From Phocoena phocoena (Eukaryota > Chordata > Mammalia > Artiodactyla > Phocoenidae), in the NCBI RefSeq assembly GCF_963924675.1, contig NC_089221.1, positions 137,496,263 to 137,560,262 on the forward strand: DNA of 64,000 nt. Direction: 5' to 3'. Below are positions 34,831-48,204 of the stretch, piece by piece (position 1 is the stretch's first letter; the number at the start of each line of letters is the position of its first letter). Below the pieces are notes generated by a model that was given only the letters and a program-made list of their open reading frames with translations, was not told where the DNA came from and did no database searches. Both the position numbers and the translations under genes were made by a program.

Positions 34831-37743
34831 ACAGGCACCCCTGTGTCCCAGCCCTCATCTCCGTCCTCCCCAGAAGATGAGGCTTCGCTGGCCTCACTAA
34901 CTGTCTGCCCAGCCTCAGGTCATTTAGAGACATGCCCCTGCTCGAGGACCCCAGCTCCCAGATGGGCAGAGTGACCATGTTTAGGTAGCAAGCAGACACT
35001 AGAGGAAAGAAAAGTCATCAGAGGCCTGGGTTTTGCTTCTCTCTATTCCTTCCACTGCTCTCTTCCACTAGCTACCAGTATTTCACTTGGCTGCCAGAGC
35101 ATCAGGTGAACAGATGGTGTATGACCCAAGGTTTATAGTCAGAATTTTAATGCAGATATGCATTAGAATTCTAGAGCTGGTTCCACCACCTTAGCCAAGT
35201 TAGTTATCTCATAGGTGGTATTTCATTTCTGAAAAGGAGGAGGAATAATAATTATATTACCTGCACTGTCTTTCCCCCTAGAGTTGGGACACTCACTCAT
35301 AGAGATGTTTGGTAAGCAATCAAACTATGTAGAGAATTATTATTAATATTACATAAAGATTATTTGAGGATGAAAGTTAGTGGGCTTAGCAAACATTTAA
35401 TAAGCATCTATTACGTGTCAGTCCCTGGCTAGGTGCTGGGGATCTAGAGGTAAACCAAATAGGCTTGGTGCCTGGCCTCGTGGAACTTAGAGTCTAGTGA
35501 GGATGATACAAGTGGTTTCATGTGAAATAAGTGTTGCAGAAGAGGAAGACACTGAATATGAAACTGGGAGGCCAGGGGAAGGCCTGGGGAAGTGATGTCC
35601 AGTTGAGCCTGAGGGAGAGGGTGAGAGCTCTAAACATGACTGAAAGATGACACGTGCAGTGGGGTTTAGTGTGTCAATTCACAGGTGGCTGGAAAGGGGA
35701 CCTCTGTCCACCACCCACTCTGGGTACCTTGGTCTGTTCCCAGATGTGTCAGGAATGGAAAAGGTGAGGGATCCAGGCTTAGGATGCCAGGAGGCCATTC
35801 AGAATCTAAAGGGCTCAGGAAAGCCCCTCTCCTAGGGTAGAGTAAGAATCTCCATGTGTTACCCATGGGACTCCACTGCGACACAAGTTGAAATCACTGG
35901 CATGCCCTTATTGGCAAGAAGATGGTTAATGAACAGTATAGGGAAAGGCAGTGGTGCCACACTCAGCACCCAGTAGATAAATGTTTACTGGCTGGCTGAA
36001 TGGGAACAGATGTTTTTCCAGCGTTTGGAGGAGTCCTGGAACCCAGGTCCCCTGAAGCTCCCCCTTGGGGCCTTGTCCTGTGGATCCTTGCAGTGGTGAT
36101 GGCATCACAGAGCAGGAAATCCAAAATACTCATGAAATGGCTATTTCAGGAGCTGGTTCAAGCTGGAACAGGGCTCAGGACTTCTCCCCAGTAGCCTGTT
36201 TATGTCTTTTATTCAGTCCACAAACATGTATTACCTATTATGAGTGTGGAGACAAGGAGATGAACTTCTGGTCTACAGGGAAAATGAATGTGAGCACAAA
36301 TTACTGTAAGATGCAAAATACAATACATGTCATAGGAAAGGTACAATGTGTTATAAAAAATGAGAAGTCTTTCCCCCTTTGATTCATTTCAGTTCATTCC
36401 ATAGTTTTCATTCATTCTAGAGAACGTGGATACATTATGACACTGATGGCCACAGAGAGTTGACAGTCTGGCAGGGGCAGCCATGTGCCAGATGGGGTAG
36501 ATTTGCTTGTTCCACGCCTCTTGCTTGTTCCACGCCTCTCATTGAGTGTGCCTTCCTATACTGCAGAGGCCAAAAAGCTAAAAATCTGTTTTCTAGGCTC
36601 CTTGCTGCTGGGTTCCTGTTTGAGATTTAGGTTTAGCTAGTCCTGTGTGCTGTGTAAGACCTGGACTCAAAGCTGAGTTAGGAAGAAAAACCAGTTGAGT
36701 TAGGTGCAGAGGAGACAGCGGCCTGGGAGGACTCCATTTTGCTGGGGCTGACCCAAAGGTACAGCACAGCTCTGGAGTTCTGGCAGTAGCTCCCAGTCCT
36801 CCGATTACACCTAAGGTGGTGTGTTCCGGTAGCCAGAGACTGGGCTAGTGGCTCCCTGAGCTCTTGCTTCCAGGTTGTGGGTGGGATGGGGAGGGGAGGT
36901 GGTCAGTACTGGGGTGATGTTTTAGGAATCATTCCTGGCAGCCCAGGCACAACTTGCTCTGCCCTGATTCTGAACTCAGTTGATTCTCTTTATTAAATCC
37001 GTGTCTGCTTAAAAGAGCTAGAAGGGTTTTGTCTCTTCACTTGAACCCTAATTGATATGTCATGCTGTGAACTATAGGTGCTGGAAAAGTCAGAGAAGGG
37101 AGATGAGTGCACAGCAGAACAAGCAGGGAAGAAATCCAGAGGACTGCTGTTCTTTGCTCTTTTCCTCTTTCAATTCCACCTCCTACCCTCAGCCCCTCTT
37201 CGATCCTATAATCAACCTTCAAATAAATTAATTAATTGATTAAGTATCAAACAACTACAGTGTACAAGGCACTGTGATGTTGGGGGTCACAGTCATGAAC
37301 AGATACCCAAGGTCTCTGTCTCCATGATGCTTATGCAAAGACAGATGTTCTACTAGCACTCAAACACAGAATTCAAAATTGTGGAAAGAGTTATGAAGGA
37401 AAAGAAGAGGGAACTGTGGCACAGAACGATGGTGTGGAGTCTGCGAGAGAACTTATTTTGATTGGGAGATCTGGGATGATCGCTCAAATAGGTAACGTTT
37501 AAGGTGAGCCGCACAGGATAAAAAAGGGCCAGCTGTGCCAAGGTGGCAGAGGATGAGCGGGAGAGGCGTCAGCAGAAGGAGCAGAGTGTATGAGAGCTAC
37601 GTTAACCTATCTCAGCATCTTCCTATGCTCCCTGTGTAACAGTCATAGGGTGATGCCTCGACTCTGTAGCCTTTCTGTAGCCTAACTGAAAGCCCTCTAT
37701 GATTTGACGTCTTCCCAGACATGTCTCCTGTTTTTCCTGTGTG
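34831..37743. other. Intergenic stretch with old repeats
   Basis: MIR at about 35150-35350, an ancient repeat at about 35390-35560 (agcatctattacgtgtcag), a similar one near 37230-37540, and an 18-bp tandem duplicate at 36503-36538. An LTR-like piece at about 36560-37060 ends 'ctttattaaatccgtgtctg'. No gene. Confidence 0.5.
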
Positions 37744-38217
37744 ACGGCGTTCCTCAGCCTCGGCACTGTTGACATCTGGTGCTGGATGAGTCTTCCTTGT
37801 GGGGACTGTCCTGTGCCTTGTCGGATGTTTAGTCTCTACCTCTGGCCTCTACCCTCTACATCAGGGGTCCCCAACCCCCGGGCCACGGACCACTACCAGT
37901 CTGCGGCCTGTTAGGAACCAAGCCGCACAGGTGAGCAGCGGGCAAGCGAGCGGAGCTTCATCTGCCGCTCCACATCGCTCCCATTCCCGCCTGAACCATC
38001 ACTCGCGTTACCTCCTGAACCCACCCCTCTGCCCACCACCCCGGCCCATGGAAACATTGTCTTCCACGAAACCGGCCCCTGGGTGCCAAAAAGTTGGAGA
38101 CCGCTGCTCTAGATGACAATACTAGGCCTCTGCCCCTAGTTGCGACAACCAAAAATATCTTCAGACATTGCCAAATGTTCCGAGAGGGGCAACATCGCCC
38201 TCCTTTGAGAACTGCTG
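37744..38217. mobile_element. hAT (MER20-like) element, interrupted by a second hAT
   Basis: Outer halves 'cctcagcctcggcactgttg' and 'tcgccctcctttgagaac' form a diverged hAT-type inverted-repeat element. It contains 'ggggactgtcctgtgccttg' and 'cagacattgccaaatgttcc', and is split at 37862-38106. Confidence 0.7.
37862..38106. mobile_element. Inner non-autonomous hAT element
   Basis: Terminal inverted repeats caggggtccccaacc and gttggagaccgctg. 8-bp duplications ctctacat (37854-37861) and ctctagat (38107-38114), one mismatch, fit the hAT target length and the usual nTCTAGAn preference. Confidence 0.8.
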
Positions 38218-39795
38218 CCCCGTGGGTAGCCCTCCTTTGGTCAAGTGGTCTTCTTGCTGGCTCCTGAATGCACCTTTATGTTTCTGTACCTCCCCTTAAG
38301 CAGTTCCCTCTAACTATTACCTGTCTTCCACAAAGCCTTACCCATATGTCTACTAGAAATGCATGGCTTTTCTCTGCCCAGCATCCCTCTGTCCTTTGGG
38401 GAATTTGTACTGGATGACTCATGTGTTTTGAGTGGTAGAGGAAGAGTGCTCTGCCTGCCCAGGCATGTGGACCAGGTACCCTTTCCTGTGCCCGTTTAAG
38501 AGCCCAGATGGTGGACGTGAGACCCAAGCAGAGCCAGCCAGTCTTTCCATGGGCTTTCCGTGACAGGGCCCTCTTTTCTTCTGAATTGTTAACTGTAAGT
38601 ACAGAGCCCTGGGCTGCCACCGGCAGGGAGCCTGCCATTTGGAAAGAGCCTGCTTATGGCAGGAGACAATGACATCAATACACAAGTAGGAGCAGATTCA
38701 AGAAGAACTGAGAGGTGGAGGGAGAGTTCTGTGAGCACATTATTAGAGCCCTTAATTCAGAGACTTGTGCTAAAGCGTTCACATTCTTATATTCTCTCTC
38801 TCTCTTTAAGCTAGTTTGGATTGTTTCCATCAGTTACTATGGAAAGAGTCCTAATGTAATTTCCTTCAATGCTTGGTTCAAATCTCTCCTCTTCCATGAA
38901 ATCCTTTCAACACAGGACAGTCTGAAGAAAATGCTTGCTTTGAATCCGTAATTGTTGGTTTTCTGGAGCCAGCAGCCAGTTCTGTGCCTCTCTTCCCAAC
39001 TTTGAGTTTAGTGACATCATGCTGCCATTTGAAATCATCATAGTGAGAATAATTACACCACGGAAATCCACAAATACTACAAATCAAGGCTCTCTTTTTC
39101 CCACCTCAGCCTGTTTACCAGCGCGCCACTGTCTAAATCTTCTCAGTTGTACCACCCATTTCGATGTTAATCATGTACTAATTCATGACATCTTTTGCTT
39201 TTTGAATATGGTGAGGTTGGGGAGACAAGTGCCCCCAAAATACACTGCATGTGAGTCTTCAGAATCTCAAAGGAGGAAGGGTCCTGAGAAATAAAATGGT
39301 CTTCATTTCATACACAAGGACGAAGAGGTCCAGAGACATTCAGTGACTTAGTAGTCAGTTGTGGAGTCAAGACCAAGTCCAAGACCTTTTGACTTACTTG
39401 CATTATTAAAATGCGGGCCTTCCTAGTCTTCCTGTATGTCATTTTCAACCTTTCCTTTCTCTGGTTTGGGTACAGAAGAGTGTTTAAAAACGATGTTGAA
39501 TCATTCCAAACTGCTAATGGCCAAGATCCAAGTTGTCAGTGCTTACTTTCAACAAGGGACTTTGGGGCTGTGAAGTCTCCAGAATGAGATAATTCCAGAT
39601 GGGGTCTTACTAATGTGGCAGCACTGGGAGACAGTTGTTAGTAGATGGGACTTGCTGCCTTTGCGTGGAAAGAGCATGATGTTGGAGTGAAGGCTGGCTG
39701 CTCTGTGTATTATATCACTTAGAATGAAACAAGATGATAGTTGAACTGTAAGGAAAGTTTTGCGGATTTATAAAAATTTAAAATACACAATTTTG
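38218..39795. other. Intergenic stretch
   Basis: L2-like traces at about 38240-38420 and a MIR-like segment at about 39280-39380. No gene seen. Confidence 0.4.
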
Positions 39796-40210
39796 TTTTT
39801 TCTGGCTGCGTTGGGTCTTCGTTGCTGTGCACAGGCTTTCTCTAGAGGTGAGCGGGGGCTACTCTTTGTTGCTGCGAGCTGTGTTCTTTGTTGCTGGGCT
39901 TCGTTGCTGTGCGCCTTCGTTGCTGGGCTTCTCACTGCGGTGGCTTCTCTTGTTGCGGAGCATGGGCTCTAGGTGCGCGGGCTTCAGTAGTTGCAGCACG
40001 CGGGCTCAGTAATTGCGGCACGCGGGCTCGGTAATTTCGGCATACGGGCTCAGTAGTTGTGGCGCTTGGGCTCTAGAGCGCAGGCTCAGTAGTTGTGCCA
40101 CACGGGCTTAGTTGCTCTGTGGCATGTGGGATCTTCCCGGACCAGGGAGCAAACCCGTGTCCCCTGCCTTGGCAGGCGGATTCTTAACCACTGCTCCACC
40201 AGGGAAGTGC
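39796..40210 (-). mobile_element. CHR-type SINE (longest copy)
   Basis: Minus copy with expanded 'cagtagttg(t/c)ggcac' units (about six) and head 'ccaccagggaagtgcc'. Flanked by diverged 'cacaa' repeats. Confidence 0.85.
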
Positions 40211-40491
40211 CACAACTTTTTTTTTAATATAGCTGTTCTATTTCCTGTAATTATTTCTTGGAAGTGTGCATAAGGATATCCATTGCAACCTTGTTTGAAC
40301 TAATAAAAGACTGGAAACAATCTAAATGCCAAGTAATAGGGGACTAATTAATCATTATACATACATACATAGAGGCAGAAATCTTTGTACTATTATGGAA
40401 TTATCTTCAAGACATATTGTTTAGTGAGAAAAATAAGAAGCAGAACAGTGTGTATAGTTTGCTACCATTCAAATTAAAAAAAGAAGAGGTG
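40211..40491. repeat. Old L1-type 3' remnant
   Basis: 'ggaaacaatctaaatgccaa' and 'tattatggaattatcttc' are typical of an ancient L1 3' region. The SINE at 40492 and the sequence at 40710-40850 interrupt or continue it. Confidence 0.5.
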
Positions 40492-40692
40492 GGGGCTTCC
40501 CTGGTGGCGCAGTGGTTGAGAGTCCGCCTGCCGTTGCAGGGGACATGGGTTCATGCCCCGGTCTGGGAAAATCCCACATGCCGCAGAGTGGCTGGGCCCG
40601 TGAACCATGGTCGCTGAGCCTGCGCGTCCAGAGCCTGTGCTCCGCAACGGGAGAGGCCACAACAGTGAGAGGCCCGTGTATCGCGAAAAAAA
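40492..40692 (+). mobile_element. CHR-type SINE (short subfamily)
   Basis: Head 'gggcttccctggtggcgcag', tail A14. Duplicated aaaaagaagaggtg on both sides, ending at 40491 and 40707. Confidence 0.92.
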
Positions 40693-40870
40693 AAAAAAGA
40701 AGAGGTGAGGAAAACACAGACACACATGTTTGTATGAACACAATTTATCCCTAGGAGGATATACAAAAAATTGCAACAGCAGAAGTTGTCTCTGGAGAGA
40801 GGAACTGGAAAACAGCAGTAAGAGAGAGGCGTAGTTTTTCGCTTAGGTCTTTTGGAACAATTTGATTTTT

Positions 40871-41404
40871 TTTTTTTTTAAAGAAAACTGGTACCATGAT
40901 TTTTTTTTTTTTTTTGTGGTACGTGGGCCCTCACTGTTGTGGCCTCTCCCGTTGCAGAGCACAGGCTCCGGACGCACAGTCTCAGCGACCATGGCTCACG
41001 GGCCCAGCCGCTCTGCGGCATGTGGGATCCTCCCAGACCGGGGCACGAACCCGTGTCCCCTGCATCGGCAGGCGGACTCTCAACCACTGCGCCACCAGGG
41101 AAGCCCCTCCATGATTTTTTAAAATTAATTAATTAATTAATTTTTGACTGCGTTGGGTCTTCGTTGCCGCGTGGCATTTCTCTAGTTGCAGCGAGTGGGG
41201 GCTACTCTTTGTCGTGGTGCGCGGGATTCTCATTGTGGTGGCTTCTCTTTTTGCGGGGCACGGGCTCTAGGTGCGGGCTTCAGTAGTTGTGGCGCATGGG
41301 CTTAGTTGCTCCGCGGCATGTGGGATCTTCCTGGGTCAGGGCTCGAACCCGTGTCCCCTGCATTGGCAGGCGGATTCTTAACCACTGCAACACCAGGGAA
41401 GCCT
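40871..41404 (-). mobile_element. CHR-type SINE (long form) carrying an inner SINE
   Basis: The outer element is bounded by the 16-bp duplication gaacaatttgattttt at 40855-40870 and 41405-41420. Its tail region is split by the SINE at 40907-41108. Confidence 0.85.
40907..41108 (-). mobile_element. CHR-type SINE nested inside another
   Basis: Short-subfamily copy with duplication ccatgatttttt at 40895-40906 and 41109-41120, inserted in the T-rich tail of the older long-form SINE. Confidence 0.9.
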
Positions 41405-41420
41405 GAACAATTTGATTTTT

Positions 41421-43346
41421 AAAACAGTGGAAATCTTTTACTTACTCAACACTCCTCCCCTCAATAAAATAAAAAATAAGGAAATGCCGTATTGCACTTT
41501 TTAGAAATTCTTCCTTTGCTGTGATGGATGAGCCAGATCTGGGGATGTGGCAGAGAGTTTAGGGAGTTAATAATAATAAACCCCCAACAATTATAGACTT
41601 TCTTTTTAAAAAAACATTTTCAAAGAACAGTCTCTTGCAGTCTTCCAAGTTTGGGACAAGTATTTTCCCCATTGTATAGTCGAAGGAGCTGAGGCCCAGA
41701 AGCAGGGCCATCTTCCCAAGGTTACACAGTGGGCAAGGGGCAGAGTTGGAATGAGAGCTCATATCTTGCCCAGGCATAAGTTCCTTCTTCCAGACAGTGT
41801 TTAGCTGGGCAGAGGGCTTCAACAAGCAGAGTAGTTTTCACGGGAAGGAAAAGAAGAACCAGAGAGTTATAAGAAGCTCTTCTGGCCTGAGGTTTCGGAA
41901 GAGTTAAAGGCCTTGAGACAGCTACAATCCCAGAGCAAATGAAGTCAGACCAAAATAGACACCACTTATATTCTAGGGGAAATGACCCAGAAAAGATCCA
42001 ACTAGTTTCCAGATGTAGCTTGAAAGGCTTCAGTTGGAGAGACTTCATTTTGGAATCTCATGCAAAAACCTCTCTTGATGAGGTTTCTCAACTCAGTATG
42101 TGGATCAGAAATGAACAGACATTTGATTTGAGGGAGATGCTCTGCTAAGAAGGTCTAGAGGCTTGTGCTTTGTAGAATCAAGCTTAGAGAAAGTAACCTA
42201 TGAATGAGTATAGAAATGAAGGCTTTGCCCTGCTTTGCCAGCATAATTTTGGGAGGGAATATGAGAAATGTAGGGTCTATCCCTGCCTTTTGGCTGAGAT
42301 GGAAAGCAGAAATCCCAGACTGAGGAAATGAGGCTTGATGAAACTGCATAAATGGGATTTAGCTAGTGGCTAAAAGAAATGTTTTATCTGTTAGCTGTTG
42401 TGAAGTGGAAGGAGACTAATTTCTCAAAATCTGTGTTTTTAAAAGACTTCTACACATTTCTTTTAAATGATACTCAGAAAACACTTAACTCTACATGTCT
42501 CATCCACTTAATTTATTATGGGTATGATAAAAAATTGAAAACATTAAAGCATACAACAGTGTGTCTTACTGCTTATGAAGAAAAAAGGTTACACACACAG
42601 ACACACACACACACGTTTATGTGTAACCACACTTTGAAGACATGTAGCCTGGTAGCCTTGGCTGTGTCTTGGAGGAGAACTGTGGAGCTGAGATGGGGTG
42701 GGAGGTACAGCCTTCACTGTACTGTCTCAATTTACCAGATGCCTGTTTTACATATTAAAAATAAAACACACTCTTAAAAAACCTCAAAGGGAAAAACGTA
42801 GCTTTATAATGGAGAGATGTGGCGGCCACGCTGTTAACCAAGTAGGGAAATTTAGCATTACCAAGGGCATAAAACCTGACATTATATGATACATCCAGGG
42901 TTTTAACCTGAATATAATTAAGCCTTCACACCTAACCTCTGATTAGCAGAAAGTATAGGGAATAGAGAAACTAGTTAAACAACACAGGAGAAAACAGTCA
43001 ATTCAGAGAGTGGGACATTCTTTAAAATGTTAAATGTCATGGAAATATTAAAAGGTGGTTCAAAAAATTAGGAATAAAAGATATTTTGGGGGCAATTGGA
43101 AGAACTTTGAATATGGTCTGATTATTAGACATATTAGGGAATTATTGTTAATTTTCTTGTGTGTGAATAATGGTTTTGTGGTTATATAGGATAATGTCCT
43201 TATTCTTAGGAGATGCAATGCTGAAGTATGGAGGGGAGAAGACACATGGTGTTGGGAAGTTACTTTAAAATGGTTCAGAAAACACACATGAATGCACAGA
43301 CACTCACACACATGAACCCCCCACCCCCCCACACACAAAACAGAGT
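41421..43346. other. Intergenic stretch
   Basis: MIR-like at about 41650-41760, (CA)n runs at 42590-42614 and 43296-43337, and AT-rich sequence otherwise. No gene recognised. Confidence 0.4.
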
Positions 43347-43897
43347 TGGTTATTAAGCTATAGTCTTACCTTCAAACTCAGCTATGTGATGTAAGGGCTG
43401 GGACTTTGCAAATCACATTTCTTCTTTGCCAGCGGGCCTTCTGTTAGTCTGCCAATAGGGGGCATTAGAAGGGGACTGGAAGTCTAGAGGAGCCACAAAG
43501 AGCTTGCTTCTTTCTGTTTTGCTTCCTGTTACTCTCAGCCTGCCTGAGCAACAGTTCCTCACCCTGGCAATGAAAGTTATTTCCTGTAGGAGCAGCTGGT
43601 TTAGGTTTACATTTTTTCCACAGTCTCAGAATACAGCCTGTCTTCAGACATACCTGTATCAGCTGGCAAAGCCTTCTCTAACCCAGCTCCGTGGGACCCT
43701 TTGTCCAAGCTTCTAAATTCTATTAATCCCGAGCTCTTCTCCCAGCCCTAGGAATGGTAACTGCTTTCTGTGTTTATACAGTATTCCTTTTACCTTTCCA
43801 GTTCTCTGATACCTGGTTCACAGTTGTTTATATTAAATTTTCTCTGCAAAAGTAACTGGTGGAGTTTGTGTCTCCTGACTGAACCTTGACTGATACA
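43347..43897 (+). mobile_element. 5' LTR of the ERVL-like element
   Basis: Pairs with 48205-48866 in order and direction. The end 'cttgactgatacag' is followed by 'aaactggaactagg', where a primer-binding site would be expected. Confidence 0.65.
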
Positions 43898-45322
43898 GAA
43901 ACTGGAACTAGGAGTCTCAGGAAACAGACCCTTTTTTTAGGTGTTTGGGTTTGTCTTTAGACTTGAATGCAATGTTGAGCTCCTTGTCATGGAAATGGGA
44001 TGCTAGTAACTCATGGCATGGAGTGGCCCTGATTAATCTAATTATTGGCTGTAGATTATTGTGATAAAGAACCTCCTGAAGCAGGTACCTTGGGGGACCA
44101 AGTGGCTACTGGGAATAATGATGACCTACAGGGACTGTGGGGTGGGATGCCTCCTTCTGGGTGCTCTGGAGTGTGTACAGAAAGAAAACAACACACTCAG
44201 CCCTTTAAAGTCTCAGCCCAAGTCCTGGTCAGAGAACTAGAGAGATTCTATGGCAGCTCTAAAAGTATTGCAAATCTGTTAGAGCTGCCAATTCAGACAC
44301 AAGATTTAATTGTGATCATTGTAGAATTTAATGTAAATTGAGCTCACAGCCTATGTCTCTCAGTGAAAGTTAGGATGAGGGTTGGGAGTGTCCCAAGGAC
44401 TTGGAATGAGGACATCTGCATGGACACAGATGAAACTGAGAATCTGAACCCCTAAGTCACTCTGAGCCTTCCATGCCTTCACCTTCTGTGTCTGAGATTA
44501 GGTTTCCTTTGCTTAAAGTCCTTGTAATACTCTCACCTGAGGCAGGTGACTTTCAAGGAGATGCCTGTACTCTTCAAGACCTACCCCACTACTCCTTGCT
44601 GCCACTAGACCCATAACTAGGGTCAGATCCAGCATATTCCAAGGGAACAAGTACAAGTCTGAACCTGGAGGGAAGAATTTATAATAAAAAAGAACTGCAA
44701 TATTTTTCTAATTTGTATAGGCAGAAACCAGGTGAATATATGTGGGAATGGGATTCTAAGAGCATTAGATGGAAAAAGGCAGAATGTAACAGGCCAAATT
44801 TACTGATATGGGTGTATGTATCAGGGATTCTGGATTTAATATGTTAGCTCATATAAGAATTTACTTACTTGGATAACTTGAACTCAACAGTGACCTACAT
44901 ATAATGAGTTTGAGATCCCAGAACTTCCCTGGCACAATGTAGAGAAAGGAATTAAAAGACTTGGGGAGATAGAAATGTTGCTAAACTTATCACGTGTGAC
45001 CTTTGAACTTCCCTCACCCACTACCCACCCCCCCAACTATATGGTTGAAGAGGACCCAGAGGACACTCATTCCCTGAGATATTGAGCAATACATTAGTGA
45101 GATCACCGATATCCTTGGAAATCTCTGTGGGCTTGTATGATGGTAGAAGATGCTGCCACTGAGATGAGTTCATTGATTTCAGTGGAGTCGATAGGATCCT
45201 GGAGTAGCCGAAGCCAAGTGGCAGTGTTCAGTCATGAGAGAGAAGGTGGATGCACTTAGTGCCCAGCACAGAAAAAATAGAAATCAGAATGTTTTGATCC
45301 ACAGGGATTGTTGATAGTAGCT

Positions 45323-45720
45323 GTGAAGGTTAATTTTATGTGTCAATTTGACTGGGTCATCAAGTGCCCAGATATTTGGTCCAACATTATTCTGGGTGTT
45401 TCTGTGAGGATGTTTTTGGATGAGATGAACATTTAAAGTGGTGGACTTTGAGTAAAGCAGATTGCCCTCCAAAATGTGGGTGGGCCTCATCCAATCAGTT
45501 GGAAACCTGAATAGAACAAAATGACTACCCCCAAGCAAGAGAGAATTCTGTAGATGGCTGTCTTTGGACTGGAACTGCAGCATTGGCTCTCCTGGCTCTC
45601 TGGCCTACTGACCCACCCTGCAGATTTTAGACTTACCAGCTTCTATAATTATGTGAGACAATTCCTTCTAATCAGTCAGTCAATCCTACTGATTCTGTTC
45701 TCTGGAGAACCCTAATACAG
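45323..45720 (+). mobile_element. MLT2-like LTR inside the provirus
   Basis: Contains 'ggttaattttatgtgtcaat', 'tggatgagatgaacatttaa' and ends 'ggagaaccctaatacag'. Perfect 5-bp duplication tagct at 45318-45322 and 45721-45725. Confidence 0.7.
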
Positions 45721-46969
45721 TAGCTAAATGGTACAGTAGATCTAAGAATGGGATAGATAGGCAGTCTACTAAAACATTGCTTGATCTATGTAATGAAAAA
45801 CCCTAGGGCTGGTGCCCAGAAATCTGACTAAAGTCACTACAGAGAGAGTCATAACCTCTTCTCCAGCTTCCAGACCTAAGCCAGTTGTCAGATCCAGAGC
45901 CCCTTGATTGAAGGACATGCTGAGTTCCCTTAAGAACTCCATGACACTGCCACAAGTATATACTAGAGACTTCCTCCAAGACTTCCCCAGAAACCTGCAG
46001 TCTTTAATAGGTGACTTAGTATTATGAAAAAAGGAAAGCCTCAGATCTTTTAGGGATTAAATAATAGGCACTGGCCCTGAATTGATGCTAATTCCTGGGA
46101 CCAAAATGCTACGATGGTCCACCAGTCAAAGTGAGAACTGGTGGTGGTCAGATAATGAATGGAGTATTGGCCCAAGCTAAAATTACAGAGAGCCTAGTAG
46201 GTCTGTGAACCCAGTGGTTATATCTCTAGTTCTTAAATGTGTAATTGGAATAGATATATTCAATTCCTGGCAGAACCCCCAGATTTGCCCTCTGATCCAT
46301 GGAGTGAGGCCTATTATGGTAAAAAGGGACAAGTAGAAGTCCCTAGAAGTTCCCTTCCCTACCAGGGTAGTAAACCAAAATCAACACCACATTCCTGGAG
46401 GAAATTGCAGGGATTAGTGCCACCATCATAGGCTTAATATCTGTCACATCCCCGTTTAAATTCACCTGCTTTTCCTGTGCAGAAGGTTGTTGGATCTGGA
46501 GATTGACTATGGATTACTGTAAACTTAACAGATAATGACTCCAGTTGCAGCTACTGTTCCAGATGTGTATCTCTACGAAAGAGTCAGCATAACCCTTGGC
46601 AACTCGTATACCATTACTGACCTGGCAAATACTTTTACCCCCTCTATATCAATTTCAGTGAATAACGCAAGCAGGTTGTTTTCACCTTGCAGAACCAAGA
46701 GATCACCTTCACAGTTCTGCCCTAGGGCTACATCGACTTAATGTCTGTAATAATCTAATCTGCAGAGATTTTGATAATCTTGACATTTCACAGATCATCA
46801 AATTTGTCCACTTCACTGATGACATACAGATGGCATCTGATAAGAAGGTAGAAGCAAGTACTTTAGATGCCTTAGTAAAATGCATGTGAGTCAGAGAGTG
46901 GGAAATAAACCTCATAAAAATTCAGGGACTCATCCACCTTGGTGAAGTTTCTGATGTGCAAAGGAGTGT

Positions 46970-47343
46970 ATGTTAGTCTGCTTGGGCTGCCATAAGAAAA
47001 TACCATAGACTGGGTGGCTTAAACAGCAGAAACTTCTCAGTTATGGAGGTTGATAAATCCAAGATCAAGGTGTGGCAAGGTAGGTTTAATCCTGAGGCCT
47101 CTTTTCCTGGCGTGTAGGAGGCTGCCACCTTTCTGTGTGCTCACATGACCTCTTCTTTATGCGCCAGAGAGAGAGCAAGCGTTTCATAAAGGCATTAATC
47201 CCACTGGGCCAGGCTCCCACCCTCATGACTCCATCTAAACCTAACTACCTTCTCCCAAAGGCACATCTTCAGATGTCACACACTGGGGCTTAGGATTTCA
47301 CTGTATGAATTTGGGGCTGAACACAGACATTCAGTTCATAACA
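46970..47343 (+). mobile_element. Mammal-wide repeat (MER/MLT class) inside the provirus
   Basis: Begins 'tgttagtctgcttgggctg' and includes 'accatagactgggtggctt'. Ends 'cagttcataaca'. Family name uncertain. Confidence 0.6.
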
Positions 47344-48204
47344 GAGTGTGGCAACAGACTGACACCTGTGGAACTTATTGGTCTTGTCATGTACTTCATC
47401 ACTCAGAGGCACCTGGTCTGTTAGAATGATAGAATGAGCTACTTAATACTCAGTTACTTGCAACTGGGAGAAAAGAATCTAAAAAGATAAAGTTCTATCT
47501 TGTAGGATGCAAATGTGCTTTGAATTGGTAACCTATGAATATACTTTTCTTTTTTTTAATCCCCCAAGCCAGAATACATTGGTCTGAGAATCAAGGGATG
47601 GGCACCTAATAATTCACAGCATTTTTGCTTCCCATTGCTGTGACTGTGACTCTTGATATTTTGGAAGTCTCGGTTCCCAAGGGAGGAATGCTTTCACCAA
47701 AGGATGTAACAGTGTTTCCACTGAACTGGGAGTTGATACTGCTGGCTGACCGTATTTGGCTTGTGCTGTGGGGTTAATGCCGGTGGGCCTGAAATTGGTC
47801 TGGTCAAGGCATGGCATATCCTGATGAATAGTGTCGCTTTCTAACCGTGTATCTGAGGAGTTTCAGGGTGGTTTGTATCAATTTGTTATCATTGTTTACT
47901 GTAACAGTGATATAGATGTGACTTACACCTGGAGACTTCTTCTATACCCCCTCAATCCCACAAAAAAATAAACAAAAAACAAACCTTGGTGGTTGGGGCT
48001 AGTCATTAGGCAACAGAATAATTAATGGCACTGTTACTAAATTTGAGGAGCTGAGACTGTGTTTTCCTCATTCTGGAGAGAAGGTAAGAGCATCTTTATT
48101 TGTACAGAGGATAGTTACCTCTTAAGAGAACCACAAACCTATGTTTATTGTATAGAAATTCAATTATGGATAGAAGGATGACTGGCCAAAGAGATGGGCT
48201 GTGC

